A stretch of 62,588 nucleotides of DNA from Lachnospiraceae bacterium (GCA_021153185.1 JAGKTY010000011.1:1-62588), one strand, 5' to 3'. Shown: positions 42,314 through 51,085, counted from the stretch's first letter. Notes: generated by a model from the letters alone, not told the origin. Program-made: numbers and translations.

Positions 42314-42556
42314 ATGGCAGAAAGTTCAGCACAGGTTAACAACTTAGTAAACTTATTAGACGGTTATGCAACAAAAGGTGGACATCATCTCAATGTAAAC
42401 GTATTAAACAGAGATACATTGCTTGATGCACAGGCTCATCCGGAGAACTATCCACAGCTTACAATCCGTGTTTCTGGTTACGCTGTTAACTTCATCAAGT
42501 TAACACCGGAACAGCAGGCAGACGTAATCTCTCGTACATTCCACGAGGCTATCTAA
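42314..42556 (+). CDS. Stand-alone glycyl-radical domain of pyruvate formate-lyase (GrcA-like)
   Basis: An 80-aa protein that supplies the radical-bearing C-terminus missing from PflB. It matches the last ~70 residues of full-length enzymes: LLDGYATKGGHHLNVNV, then HPENYPQLTIRVSGYAVNF, with the radical Gly55, then the TPEQQADVISRTFHEAI end. It resembles the rescue protein GrcA/YfiD in size, but here it is encoded beside a truncated PflB and is probably essential for its activity. AGGAGG lies nine bases before the ATG. It ends the first part of the cluster before a hairpin. Confidence 0.9.
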   Translation: MAESSAQVNNLVNLLDGYATKGGHHLNVNVLNRDTLLDAQAHPENYPQLTIRVSGYAVNFIKLTPEQQADVISRTFHEAI

Positions 42557-42579
42557 TTCGTCTAATGTTACAAAAGCAA

Positions 42580-42609
42580 AAGGAATCATCTAATTGGATG
42601 ATTCCTTTT
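42580..42609 (+). terminator. Terminator or attenuator between radical domain and pflA
   Basis: The stem AAGGAATCATC/GATGATTCCTT (loop TAATTG) is followed by TTATTTTT. It would lower pflA expression relative to the highly expressed structural genes. Confidence 0.8.
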
Positions 42610-42638
42610 ATTTTTAAAAAGACTATGAGGTATTTATT

Positions 42639-43394
42639 ATGAGCGGAAGAATTCATTCCCTGGAAAGTTTTGGAACAGTTGACGGACCGGGTACCCGTTT
42701 TGTTGTCTTTGTTCAGGGCTGTCCGATGCGATGCGCCTACTGTCATAATCCGGACACCTGGAGTATGGTTGGCGGCAAACAGATGGAAGCTTCAGAGATT
42801 ATTGAACAATATGAGCGCAACAAAGCATTTTATCAAAATGGCGGCGGTCTGACCGTTACCGGCGGCGAGCCGCTGATGCAGGTCGACTTCCTGATTGAAC
42901 TTTTTACACTTGCAAAGGAACGTGGCATCCACACATGTATTGATTCCTCCGGTATTGCATTCAAACCGGACAATCAGGCATTTATCGAGAAATTAGACAA
43001 GCTGATGCCATTAACAGACCTTGTAATGCTTGATATCAAGCATATTGACCCGGAGAAGCACAAAGAACTTACCAGCCAGCCAAACGATGGCATTTTGGCA
43101 TTCTGTTCTTATCTCGACAAAAAAGGTGTCGATATGTGGATTCGCCACGTTGTTGTTCCGGGTATTACAGATGACGACAAATATCTATTTGATTTAGGAT
43201 ATTTCATCGGACAATTTTCCAACCTAAAAGCATTAGATGTTCTCCCATATCATACAATGGGCGAAGCCAAATACGAAAAGCTTGGTATGGAATACAAGTT
43301 AAAGGGCGTTCCTGCCATGGACAAGGACAAAGTTCTGGATAAAAAGAAAGTGATATTAGACGGTATCAAGAAAAGGCGCAGTGAAATGTCCTAA
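42639..43394 (+). CDS. pflA: Pyruvate formate-lyase activating enzyme
   Basis: Radical SAM enzyme that abstracts hydrogen from the radical glycine. 251 aa. The cluster motif is RCAYCHNPDTW (CX3CX2C with the preceding Cys), the SAM-binding GGE is in VTGGEPLMQ, and LDVLPYHTMGEAKYEKLG is present near the end. The short form has no ferredoxin insert, as in E. coli PflA. TGAGG lies eight bases before ATG 42639. Here it must act on a separate 80-aa domain, which is unusual. Confidence 0.95.
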   Translation: MSGRIHSLESFGTVDGPGTRFVVFVQGCPMRCAYCHNPDTWSMVGGKQMEASEIIEQYERNKAFYQNGGGLTVTGGEPLMQVDFLIELFTLAKERGIHTCIDSSGIAFKPDNQAFIEKLDKLMPLTDLVMLDIKHIDPEKHKELTSQPNDGILAFCSYLDKKGVDMWIRHVVVPGITDDDKYLFDLGYFIGQFSNLKALDVLPYHTMGEAKYEKLGMEYKLKGVPAMDKDKVLDKKKVILDGIKKRRSEMS

Positions 43395-43409
43395 TCCGCA
43401 TCTTTCCAC

Positions 43410-43438
43410 TTGAGTTTTTTGATAGATTATAGTACAAT
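43410..43438 (+). promoter_or_regulatory. Ferredoxin promoter
   Basis: TTGAGT (43410-43415) and TACAAT (43433-43438) are separated by 17 bases, about 50 bases before the ferredoxin start. Confidence 0.65.
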
Positions 43439-43489
43439 CTATTCGTAAACGATGATAAAATTTATCAATGATATAAGGAGGATAAAGTA

Positions 43490-43660
43490 ATGGCATACGT
43501 TATTAATGATGGATGTGTAGCTTGCGGAGCATGCGAAGGACAGTGCCCGGTTGGAGCAATCAGCATGGGTGATGGCAAATTCGAAATCGATGCAGACAAA
43601 TGTATCGAGTGTGGCGCTTGCGCAGGTTCTTGCCCAACAGGTTCTATCGAACTCGGCTAA
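43490..43660 (+). CDS. 2[4Fe-4S] ferredoxin
   Basis: A 56-aa clostridial-type ferredoxin. It has two complete cluster motifs (CVACGACEGQCP and CIECGACAGSCP), each CX2CX2CX3CP, in the usual pseudo-twofold layout. AAGGAGG lies eight bases before the ATG. It has its own promoter and terminator directly after pflA. Radical SAM activases need a low-potential electron donor, so a role in PflA reduction is plausible; a general fermentation carrier is equally possible. Confidence 0.95.
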   Translation: MAYVINDGCVACGACEGQCPVGAISMGDGKFEIDADKCIECGACAGSCPTGSIELG

Positions 43661-43670
43661 TACAATACAA

Positions 43671-43701
43671 AAGAGCTGAACGGTTGTTCAGCTCTTTTTT
43701 T
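43671..43701. terminator. Bidirectional terminator
   Basis: The perfect stem AGAGCTGAAC/GTTCAGCTCT (43672-43695) has a GGTT loop and a T run on the plus strand; the minus strand also has an A/T flank. It lies between ferredoxin and convergent dnaB. Confidence 0.93.
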
Positions 43702-43721
43702 ATGCTTTGCTAAGCGAAATA

Positions 43722-45095
43722 CTATTCTTCTCTTGCCTGAAAACTTCTGGATGCACGGTCTAAATTTGCAAACTTTGTGTAATTCGGCAGCCATGCAAGC
43801 TCTACCGTACCCGTTGGGCCGTTTCTCTGTTTGGCGATAATGATCTCCGCAACACCCTTTCGTTCCGATTCCTTGTTATAATATTCGTCACGATAAATAA
43901 ACATCGCAACGTCCGCATCCTGCTCGATTGCGCCGGATTCACGAAGGTCACTCAGCATTGGGCGCTTGTCAGGTCTTTGCTCCACCGCACGGGAAAGCTG
44001 CGATAACGCAATGACAGGAACCTGCAATTCCCTGGCAATCGCTTTCAGAGAACGGCTGATTTCCGAAATCTCCTGCTGTCTTGATTCCGATGCATGTTTT
44101 CCGCTTCCGCTCATCAGCTGCAAGTAGTCAATGATAATCATTTTGAGATCATTGTCGCGCTTAAACTTACGGCATTTTGCACGGAGCTCTGCAATGGAAA
44201 TACCCGGTGTATCGTCAATAATCAGATTAGAACGGCCGATCACACCCGCACTTTCTGCCAATTTTTCCCATTCCGAATCGGCAAGCTGGCCTGTCCTGAT
44301 ATGCTGGGAATCAACCGCAGATTCGAGAGACAACAGACGATTCACAAGCTGTTCTTTGCTCATCTCGAGTGAAAAGATGGCAACACACAGATTCTCATGA
44401 AACGCAACGTATTGCGCGATGTTTAAGACAAAGGCAGTTTTTCCCATGGAAGGTCTTGCTGCAACAAGTATCATATCGGAAGGCTGCATTCCCGCCGTTT
44501 TGTAATCCAAGTCAATAAAACCTGTCGGCACACCTGTGACCGCACCTTTTTGCTGCGATGCTTTCTCGATTTTGTCCATCGCATTCATGACAACACGTCT
44601 GATCGGCACAAAATCTCCCGATGTACGGCTTTGTGTAATGGCTGTCACACGTTTCTCCGCATCATCCAAAATATCCTCAAGAGAGTCCTTGCGCGTCGTC
44701 GCATAACACTCGCTTGCAATCTCTTCGTTCGCTTTTATCAGTTCACGAAGCGTTGCGTTTTCTTTTACAATCTCCGCATAGTGTCTCACATTTGCAGAAG
44801 TCGGCACAGAGTCCAAGATTTCTTTGACATAATCGAGGCTGCTTACTTCCGGCGGAACATCTTTTTCTTTTAAACGGTTCTGAAGTGTAACCAAATCGAC
44901 AGGTTTGTATTCATTGTTCAGTTCCACCATTGATTCAAACAAAATACCGTATTGCTTGCTATAAAAATCATCTGCAATCAGCATTTCGGATACAGCTACT
45001 ATGGCATCCCTATCCATAATCATGGAGCCGATAACCGCTTGCTCCGCTTCCACGCTATGAGGCAATATTCTTTTTAGGATGGTCTCGTCGGCCAT
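43722..45095 (-). CDS. dnaB: Replicative DNA helicase
   Basis: Hexameric 5'-3' helicase of the replisome. 457 aa. An N-terminal primase-interacting domain (LPHSVEAEQAVIGSMI) is followed by a RecA-like motor with Walker A ARPSMGKTAF, Walker B MIIIDYLQLM and the SQLSRAVEQR block. No intein interrupts it. It lies in the conserved gdpP-rplI-dnaB order of Firmicutes. Confidence 0.97.
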   Translation of the reverse strand: MADETILKRILPHSVEAEQAVIGSMIMDRDAIVAVSEMLIADDFYSKQYGILFESMVELNNEYKPVDLVTLQNRLKEKDVPPEVSSLDYVKEILDSVPTSANVRHYAEIVKENATLRELIKANEEIASECYATTRKDSLEDILDDAEKRVTAITQSRTSGDFVPIRRVVMNAMDKIEKASQQKGAVTGVPTGFIDLDYKTAGMQPSDMILVAARPSMGKTAFVLNIAQYVAFHENLCVAIFSLEMSKEQLVNRLLSLESAVDSQHIRTGQLADSEWEKLAESAGVIGRSNLIIDDTPGISIAELRAKCRKFKRDNDLKMIIIDYLQLMSGSGKHASESRQQEISEISRSLKAIARELQVPVIALSQLSRAVEQRPDKRPMLSDLRESGAIEQDADVAMFIYRDEYYNKESERKGVAEIIIAKQRNGPTGTVELAWLPNYTKFANLDRASRSFQAREE

Positions 45096-45119
45096 AAAAA
45101 AACCTCCACTCTAAAATGC

Positions 45120-45566
45120 CTATGCTTCCTTCACTGAAACGCGAAGCACACCTTGTACCTTTGGATGAAGTTTTACTTTCACCTCATACGTACCAAACGA
45201 CTTGATCTGCTCCGGCAACACCAGTTTCTTTTTGTCAAGCTCTCTTCCAAACTGCTCTTCATATGCTTTTGCAATTTCCTTGCTTGAGACAGAGCCAAAT
45301 GATTTGCCGTTTCCGCCCGCTTTCATAGAAACGACAACGGTCTGATCTTTTAATACGTCTGCAAATTCCCGGGCTGCCTGTAAGTTTTCAGCAGCAATTT
45401 TTTCTTCGTTTGCTTTCTGAAGCTTGAGTGTATTTAAATTTTCTGTTGTGGCTTCAACACCAAGCTTCTTCGGGAGCAGAAAATTTCTCGCATAACCATC
45501 ACTCGCATTGATGATTTCTCCCTTTTTTCCAATTGATTTCACATCTTCTAGTAAAATAATTTTCAT
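45120..45566 (-). CDS. rplI: 50S ribosomal protein L9
   Basis: 148 aa. The N-terminal rRNA-binding domain (MKIILLEDVKSIGKKGEII, YARNFLLPKKLGVEAT) is joined by the long central helix to a C-terminal domain (SFGSVSSKEIAKAYEEQ...GTYEVKVKLHPKVQG). Its start overlaps the gdpP stop by one base, so it is translationally coupled. Confidence 0.97.
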   Translation of the reverse strand: MKIILLEDVKSIGKKGEIINASDGYARNFLLPKKLGVEATTENLNTLKLQKANEEKIAAENLQAAREFADVLKDQTVVVSMKAGGNGKSFGSVSSKEIAKAYEEQFGRELDKKKLVLPEQIKSFGTYEVKVKLHPKVQGVLRVSVKEA

Positions 45567-47614
45567 TAGATTTCACCTTTCTGAATCATGTCATCCAGCG
45601 TCGATTTAATGAGTTCGACCGCCGAATCCATTGTATAATCCTTAAGCTGTGCGCCGGCCACATTCATATGACCACCACCGCCAAGTCGCTCCATAATAAT
45701 CTGCACGTTTACCTCATCAATCGAACGTGCACTAATATATATCTCGTCATTATACTCCGTCAAAACAAAGCTTGCTTTCATGCCAACAATGTCAAGAAGC
45801 TCGTTGGCCGCCTGTGCCGCAATAACTGTCGGCGAGCTGCCTCCGTTTGCGTTACATTTGGATATCGCATACTCTCCGTGGAATATCTCTGCCTGACTGA
45901 CGGTATCTGCTTTGATACGATAGTCAGTCTCCTCTTCGCGGAACATTTTACGGACGCGGGTTACATCGGCACCATTGCGTCGAAGGAATGCTGCTGCCTC
46001 AAATGTACGGACACCTGTCTTGGTAAGGAACCCATTCGTATCAACGATAATACCGGAATAGAGACAATCTGCCTCACTACTCTTAAGCTTAATGCCATCG
46101 TCTACGTACTGTAATATCTCGGCTACCATCTCACACGCACTCGATGCATAAGGCTCGACGTACGATAAAGTCGCATTCTCAATGACCTCTTCTCCATGTC
46201 TGTGGTGGTCAAGTACGACAATGGAACGGCAATTCTTCAAAAGTTCAGGGCATTCTGTAATACTAGGTTTGTTGACATCAACAACAACGAGTACTGTATT
46301 GTTTCCTGCGTATTCCATCGCCTGCACGCTATTGATAATGGCAACTTCGTCCTTTTCCAGACGACTGTTAAATGCGTCGAGCTGTGGCCTGATCGCTGCT
46401 GTTGCATCGTCAAGTACGATATAAGCTGATCTGCCGAGTGTTTTTGCAATCCGGTAAATACCGACTGCTGCACCAAAGCTGTCAACATCCGTATTGCGGT
46501 GTCCCATAACAAGTACACGGTCTTTTGCGGTAATGATCTCTTTTAACGCATGTGCTTTTACACGCGCCTTAACACGTGTATTCTTTTCCACCTGCTGGCT
46601 CTTTCCGCCATAGTAAGACACACCATTTGGTGATTTGACAACGGTCTGGTCGCCACCTCGTCCAAGCGCCAAATCAATGGAGGTACGTGCAAACTCAAAG
46701 TTTTGGGAATAGCTAAGGCCTCCTACACCGATACCGATACTGAGTGTTACAGCCATCTCGTTACCGATATTAACCGTTTTAATATCTTCAAGCAGATCAA
46801 AGCGGTTTTCCTGAAGCTGCAATAATGACTGCTTCCGAAGCACAACAAAGAATTTGTCCTTTTCTGATTTGCGGACAATTCCGTCATATGCAGCAAAATA
46901 TTTATTGATTTTTCGCTCGATAAGTGCCATAAGAAGCGACCTGCGGACTGCCTCCACGCTCTCAAGGGCCTCTTCGTAGTTATCAATATAAACCATTCCG
47001 ACAGCAAGACTCTGGTTGTCATTCTCACGGATTGCCATACGAAGTGCAGTCTCATCAAATAAGTAAAGCGCAATCAAAAATCCTTCATACACTTCATCGC
47101 TCTCTAACAAATCGCTGTTTGCCACCATCTCCGTAAGCGGAATTTTTTTCATGCGGGCAGTGAACTCCTGCTCTCTATAAGAGAACTGAACTTCCGTCTC
47201 GTCTGCCTCACCCGGAAATTTATCCTTTGTAATCGATGAAAAAATGGAAGTAATGGATTTTTGGTATCCTTTTTCCTTCTCCGCAACTTTCTCGAACGCC
47301 TTATTCGTCCAAATGATTCTGCCATTTTCATCCAAAAGTGCATGCGGCAAGTCTAAATCACGCAAAAGACGTTTTTGAATCTGTCCATATTGGGTGGCAA
47401 AACTTATGAGTTCATCTACCAAAATTGGCCCGTTAAACTGATAAACCAAAACCGCTACAACTAAATAAAACGCCACATATCCCGTCAATACAATTCCGGC
47501 TTTCACGTCAATCGTATAAACCCAGATATCAACGCCTGCAAGTAATACACCCAAAATAAGTGTAATCTGTAGAATCAACCGAAGTTTGCCTTTTAATTTC
47601 ACTTTATTCTTCAT
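45566..47614 (-). CDS. gdpP: c-di-AMP phosphodiesterase GdpP
   Basis: 682 aa. Two N-terminal transmembrane helices (about residues 10-55) are followed by a PAS-like domain, a degenerate GGDEF domain (KSEKDKFFVVLRK in place of GGDEF) and DHH/DHHA1 domains. The DHH metal motifs are MGHRNTDVDS and VLDHHRHGEE; the DHHA1 motif is GGGGHMNVAGAQ. It hydrolyses c-di-AMP and so tunes osmolyte and cell wall control. The gene order with rplI and dnaB matches Bacillus. Confidence 0.95.
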   Translation of the reverse strand: MKNKVKLKGKLRLILQITLILGVLLAGVDIWVYTIDVKAGIVLTGYVAFYLVVAVLVYQFNGPILVDELISFATQYGQIQKRLLRDLDLPHALLDENGRIIWTNKAFEKVAEKEKGYQKSITSIFSSITKDKFPGEADETEVQFSYREQEFTARMKKIPLTEMVANSDLLESDEVYEGFLIALYLFDETALRMAIRENDNQSLAVGMVYIDNYEEALESVEAVRRSLLMALIERKINKYFAAYDGIVRKSEKDKFFVVLRKQSLLQLQENRFDLLEDIKTVNIGNEMAVTLSIGIGVGGLSYSQNFEFARTSIDLALGRGGDQTVVKSPNGVSYYGGKSQQVEKNTRVKARVKAHALKEIITAKDRVLVMGHRNTDVDSFGAAVGIYRIAKTLGRSAYIVLDDATAAIRPQLDAFNSRLEKDEVAIINSVQAMEYAGNNTVLVVVDVNKPSITECPELLKNCRSIVVLDHHRHGEEVIENATLSYVEPYASSACEMVAEILQYVDDGIKLKSSEADCLYSGIIVDTNGFLTKTGVRTFEAAAFLRRNGADVTRVRKMFREEETDYRIKADTVSQAEIFHGEYAISKCNANGGSSPTVIAAQAANELLDIVGMKASFVLTEYNDEIYISARSIDEVNVQIIMERLGGGGHMNVAGAQLKDYTMDSAVELIKSTLDDMIQKGEI

Positions 47615-47695
47615 TTCAATTCCCTCAACAATGCAGTTGCATTGCCATCAGTAATGATACCAATGAATGTCTTTACCGAAAAACGGTCACTTTAT

Positions 47696-47723
47696 ATTAT
47701 ATCATCCTTTGCCCAAAATACAA
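47696..47723 (-). promoter_or_regulatory. Promoter of the gdpP-rplI-dnaB operon
   Basis: On the minus strand TTGTAT (47718-47723) and a perfect TATAAT (47696-47701) are separated by 16 bases, about 80 bases before gdpP. Confidence 0.65.
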
Positions 47724-47816
47724 ATAAAAACTTATTGATGCATAGATTACGAAAAAACCGTACATACTAACTAGCGAACCATTATATCTCATGATACACC
47801 AAAGGAGGATTCTATT

Positions 47817-48047
47817 ATGGATAATCGCTATATAAATGCCCTCGTCAAAACCGGTATTACAGTAGCCGGACTTCATGTTGTTTTTCTCATTGCGGGTTTT
47901 CTGTTCGGCAAACAGATCGGCTGGCTGAATTTACCGATGATCTGGGCACATTGGCACGACGCACTGGGCATTTCTGTCTCACTCATCCTGTCCGTCGTGC
48001 TATATTTCGTAATCTTTGCATTTTGCACATCCGATGCAGATGCATAA
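47817..48047 (+). CDS. Small two-helix membrane protein
   Basis: A 76-aa protein with two hydrophobic segments (ITVAGLHVVFLIAGFLFG and ISVSLILSVVLYFVIFAFC) around a short loop with WAHWHDALG. AGGAGG lies nine bases before the ATG, and a terminator follows, so expression is likely. Histidines and tryptophans in the loop might bind a ligand or metal, but no family is recognised. Confidence 0.7.
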   Translation: MDNRYINALVKTGITVAGLHVVFLIAGFLFGKQIGWLNLPMIWAHWHDALGISVSLILSVVLYFVIFAFCTSDADA

Positions 48048-48063
48048 CAGGACTTCTTTGCAG

Positions 48064-48100
48064 AAATTCCCAGCAGAACAGACTCTACTGGGAATTTTTT
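48064..48100. terminator. Terminator between the small membrane protein and the convergent helicase gene
   Basis: The stem AAATTCCCAG/CTGGGAATTT (48064-48097) is followed by TTT on the plus strand, seven bases from the helicase stop. Confidence 0.85.
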
Positions 48101-48106
48101 GGTGTC

Positions 48107-50050
48107 CTATTTCCATCTCATTGTATCTTTATAGCAACGGTCACATATTGCAAAACGGCTTTCAAGAGAAAGCACCTTTCCGCAATAGCGGCATCTGCGG
48201 ATATATTCTTCTTTGCTTGCAAGCAGTTCTTCCATAATGCGCTCCTCGGTGTCGAAGCGTTCTTTTCGAAGCCTGTCTTCCTCAAGCTCCTTTCCCATAC
48301 GAATCGAAAACTGATGATATACATCGAGCATACGGTAATAAATCTCCAGTTTTTCGAGGTCATTGCTTCCACTCACTTTGTGGTAGTCCGGAAATTGCAA
48401 GCGCACATCCGCCGTATAATGCAGACAATATTGCTTCCACAGGTTCAAAAGCTGACGATTGCCCGTATCCACATCACAGCTGACCATGGAAAACAGCGTC
48501 CGCTTGTCCTCAAAGCCGACGACACGGTCCTTCACATATAACAACGTCTTGTATTTTTTTAACATCTCCTGAATGTCAATCTTACGGAAAACAGGGTTAG
48601 ATGGTGGAATCTCGTACCATCTGGATAACAGTACGTCAAGCGGTTCATCCAGCTCAAGCAGCACCATCGGAAATCCGACGCGTGCATATGAAATCATATG
48701 CTCCATCGGATAGACCGATTTAATGTGTGCAAGTCCACCCTCGGTCTGCGCCGTCACAAAGCCCTGCTCATACATACCGCGCCTGCCCGCACGTCCTGCG
48801 ATCTGACGCACCTCAAATTCATTGAGCGGTCTCCTCTGAATTCCGTCGAATTTGGACACTTCCATAAAAACAATGCGCCGGATTGGCAAGTTGACGCCAA
48901 GTCCGATTGCATCTGTCGCAACCACGACCTCCGTCTCACCGCTTAAAAACAGTGCGAACTGTTTTCTTCGAATCTGCGGCGGAAGCGAGCCATAGATTAC
49001 ACTCACTTTATGCCCCAATTTTTCCAGTCGCGCCGCCACATCAAGGACCGCCTTTTTAGAAAACAGTACAAGCGCATCACCTTTTCTCACGTCTGTGTCC
49101 ATGTTGAACGGATGATCTTCAAAAACAAGCTCCGTATCCCGCACATGGCGTTTCACTTCGATCGTGCCATTGCAGTCATTTAAAATGCTCATGATAATAT
49201 GCTCAGCTTCCGGCGCAAGGCACACATGAATCTCTTTTGCCTTGATACCCATCAGCAGTCTCGACCATGCATGCCCCCGGTACGGGTCGCTGATCATCTG
49301 CGCTTCATCAATGACGACAATATCGTAGACATTGCTCAAGTCGACCATCTCGACCGTACATGAGGAAACACGGCTTTTGGGATTGATGTACTGCTCCTCT
49401 CCCGTAATCATGGAGCACGGTACATCACTTTGACAAAGCTTATCGTATATTTCAAGCGCAAGCAGTCTGAGCGGTCCCGCATATACACCGTGATACGCTG
49501 TTTTGAGCCGCTCGATTGATTCATAGGTCTTTCCGCTGTTTGTTCCGCCGATATGGAGGATAAATTTCCGTTCCATCTCGAGCGCTTCCTGGTATTCCAT
49601 TTGCGCATCCTCCTGGACAACAGCAAGGATTTGTTTTTTGACCTTGGCTTCATATGCCCGCGCAAACAGTTCAAAATAGCCGACAACGCTGCGCTCCACA
49701 AACTGTAAAGACGTATCTGCAAGCAGAAACTGCCCAAATTCTTCCGCTTTTTCATAATTGCCGATAAAATCGAGGTCGCGTTTTATCATCTGTTTGACAA
49801 AGTCCTGCACCTGCATATACTGTTTCTCTGTAGAAGGTCTGTTATAAAATCGCAGCAGACTGATGATGTTTCGCTTCGTCGATGCAGAGACAGCCGACCC
49901 GTTCCGCTCGCATTTTTTGATATCACGCTTTACATAGCCAAATATTTGATTGGCTGTTTTCGGGGAAAACCGTTTGGCTGATGATACATTGGTAAATTCA
50001 CGCTCGTATCTGATTTGTAATTGCTTTCTCGTTTCTTCTGTCATTCTCAT
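48107..50050 (-). CDS. Suv3-type ATP-dependent RNA helicase with C-terminal zinc ribbon
   Basis: 647 aa. A helical N-terminal ~150 residues precede a two-domain SF2 helicase with Walker A GGTNSGKT (168-175), GPLRLLALE, Walker B VIDEAQM (about 246-252) and motif VI QIAGRAGRRG. GVYAGPLRLLALE, CSMITGEEQ and CTVEMVDLS are hallmarks of Suv3, the mitochondrial degradosome helicase. The C-terminal end has four cysteines (620, 623, 636, 639) as a zinc ribbon, not a usual Suv3 part. Role in RNA decay or structured RNA unwinding is inferred. It is transcribed alone. Confidence 0.85.
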   Translation of the reverse strand: MRMTEETRKQLQIRYEREFTNVSSAKRFSPKTANQIFGYVKRDIKKCERNGSAVSASTKRNIISLLRFYNRPSTEKQYMQVQDFVKQMIKRDLDFIGNYEKAEEFGQFLLADTSLQFVERSVVGYFELFARAYEAKVKKQILAVVQEDAQMEYQEALEMERKFILHIGGTNSGKTYESIERLKTAYHGVYAGPLRLLALEIYDKLCQSDVPCSMITGEEQYINPKSRVSSCTVEMVDLSNVYDIVVIDEAQMISDPYRGHAWSRLLMGIKAKEIHVCLAPEAEHIIMSILNDCNGTIEVKRHVRDTELVFEDHPFNMDTDVRKGDALVLFSKKAVLDVAARLEKLGHKVSVIYGSLPPQIRRKQFALFLSGETEVVVATDAIGLGVNLPIRRIVFMEVSKFDGIQRRPLNEFEVRQIAGRAGRRGMYEQGFVTAQTEGGLAHIKSVYPMEHMISYARVGFPMVLLELDEPLDVLLSRWYEIPPSNPVFRKIDIQEMLKKYKTLLYVKDRVVGFEDKRTLFSMVSCDVDTGNRQLLNLWKQYCLHYTADVRLQFPDYHKVSGSNDLEKLEIYYRMLDVYHQFSIRMGKELEEDRLRKERFDTEERIMEELLASKEEYIRRCRYCGKVLSLESRFAICDRCYKDTMRWK

Positions 50051-50089
50051 ATTGCCTAAAGTGTATCATAAAAGCCCGAAAAAATCAAA

Positions 50090-50115
50090 AATCCAAGAAG
50101 ATAACTCCTTGGATT
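50090..50115 (-). terminator. cysK-family gene terminator
   Basis: The stem AATCCAAG/CTTGGATT with a ten-base loop is followed on the minus strand by TTTTGATTTTTT. It lies just after the gene at 50124-51053. Confidence 0.8.
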
Positions 50116-50123
50116 TCAACAAA

Positions 50124-51053
50124 CTATTCATCAAATAACGGTGTCGAGAAATAGCGTTCCGCCGTGTCCGGAAGTACCGTCACAACCGTTTTTCCCTCTC
50201 CCAATTTTTGTGCCATACGGATGGCTGCCGCCACATTGGTTCCGCTTGAGATGCCGCACATGATTCCTTCCTTGCTTGCAAGGTCTTTGGCTGCCTGTAT
50301 TGCATCCTCGTCTGTAATAATACAGATATTCTGATAGATGCTTTGATCAAGGACGCCGGGGATTACACCGTCACCGATTCCCATCTGCAAATGTGTTCCG
50401 ATTGAGCCACCTGATAAGATGGCGGCATTTTCCGGTTCAACTGCCCAAATCTGAATATCCGGATTTGCCATCTTAAGCACTTTGCCGATTCCGGTAATCG
50501 TGCCACCTGTTCCGATGCCGCTGCAGAATCCATCGATCGGTCCATCAATCTGCTCTAATATTTCTGCTCCCGTGCGGTTTTTGTGAATCTGCGGATTAGC
50601 CGGATTTTCAAACTGCTGCGGAACAAACACGCGCGAATCTTCCTTCGCCATACGAAGTGCCGTCTGCAGACATTCTTCAATACATTTGCCGATATTGCCT
50701 GCATCGTGAATCAAGATAACCTCAGCACCATAATGCTTAATTAACTTGCGTCTTTCCTCACTCACAGAATCCGGCATAATAATCTTTGTCTGATATCCCT
50801 TAACCGCTCCGACAAGTGCAAGACCAATTCCCTGATTTCCGCTTGTCGGCTCAACGATGATGGAATCTTTATTTAAAAGGCCCTTTTTTTCAGCATCACG
50901 AATCATATTGTATGCCGTTCTTGTCTTAATCGAACCACCCACATTGAGTCCTTCGAATTTCACCAAAACTCTCGCCGCACCTTCCGGCACAATATGATTG
51001 AGCTGGATAATCGGCGTATTTCCCATTGCTTCTAAAATATTGTTATAAACCAT
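50124..51053 (-). CDS. cysK: Cysteine synthase family PLP enzyme
   Basis: 309 aa, fold type II PLP enzyme that would make cysteine from O-acetylserine and sulfide. The PLP Lys lies in GGSIKTRTAY and the phosphate loop is GIGTGGTITG. Two loops differ from standard CysK: SIKTR instead of SVKDR, and TSGNQG instead of TSGNTG. This variant is familiar in Clostridia, but its substrate may be O-phosphoserine or another donor. ATG 51053 has AAGGAAA upstream; the longer frame enters the EamA gene. It probably shares an operon with that exporter. Confidence 0.85.
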   Translation of the reverse strand: MVYNNILEAMGNTPIIQLNHIVPEGAARVLVKFEGLNVGGSIKTRTAYNMIRDAEKKGLLNKDSIIVEPTSGNQGIGLALVGAVKGYQTKIIMPDSVSEERRKLIKHYGAEVILIHDAGNIGKCIEECLQTALRMAKEDSRVFVPQQFENPANPQIHKNRTGAEILEQIDGPIDGFCSGIGTGGTITGIGKVLKMANPDIQIWAVEPENAAILSGGSIGTHLQMGIGDGVIPGVLDQSIYQNICIITDEDAIQAAKDLASKEGIMCGISSGTNVAAAIRMAQKLGEGKTVVTVLPDTAERYFSTPLFDE

Positions 51054-51085
51054 GATGTTTTCCTTTCCAACGCTGCTTCTATATT

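Noticed and set aside
39994..42556. Frameshift or sequencing error breaking a full-length pflB
   Set aside because: PflB ends in two stop codons, a hairpin and a separate gene with its own ribosome site follow, and the radical domain has its own AGGAGG and ATG. One indel could not produce this.
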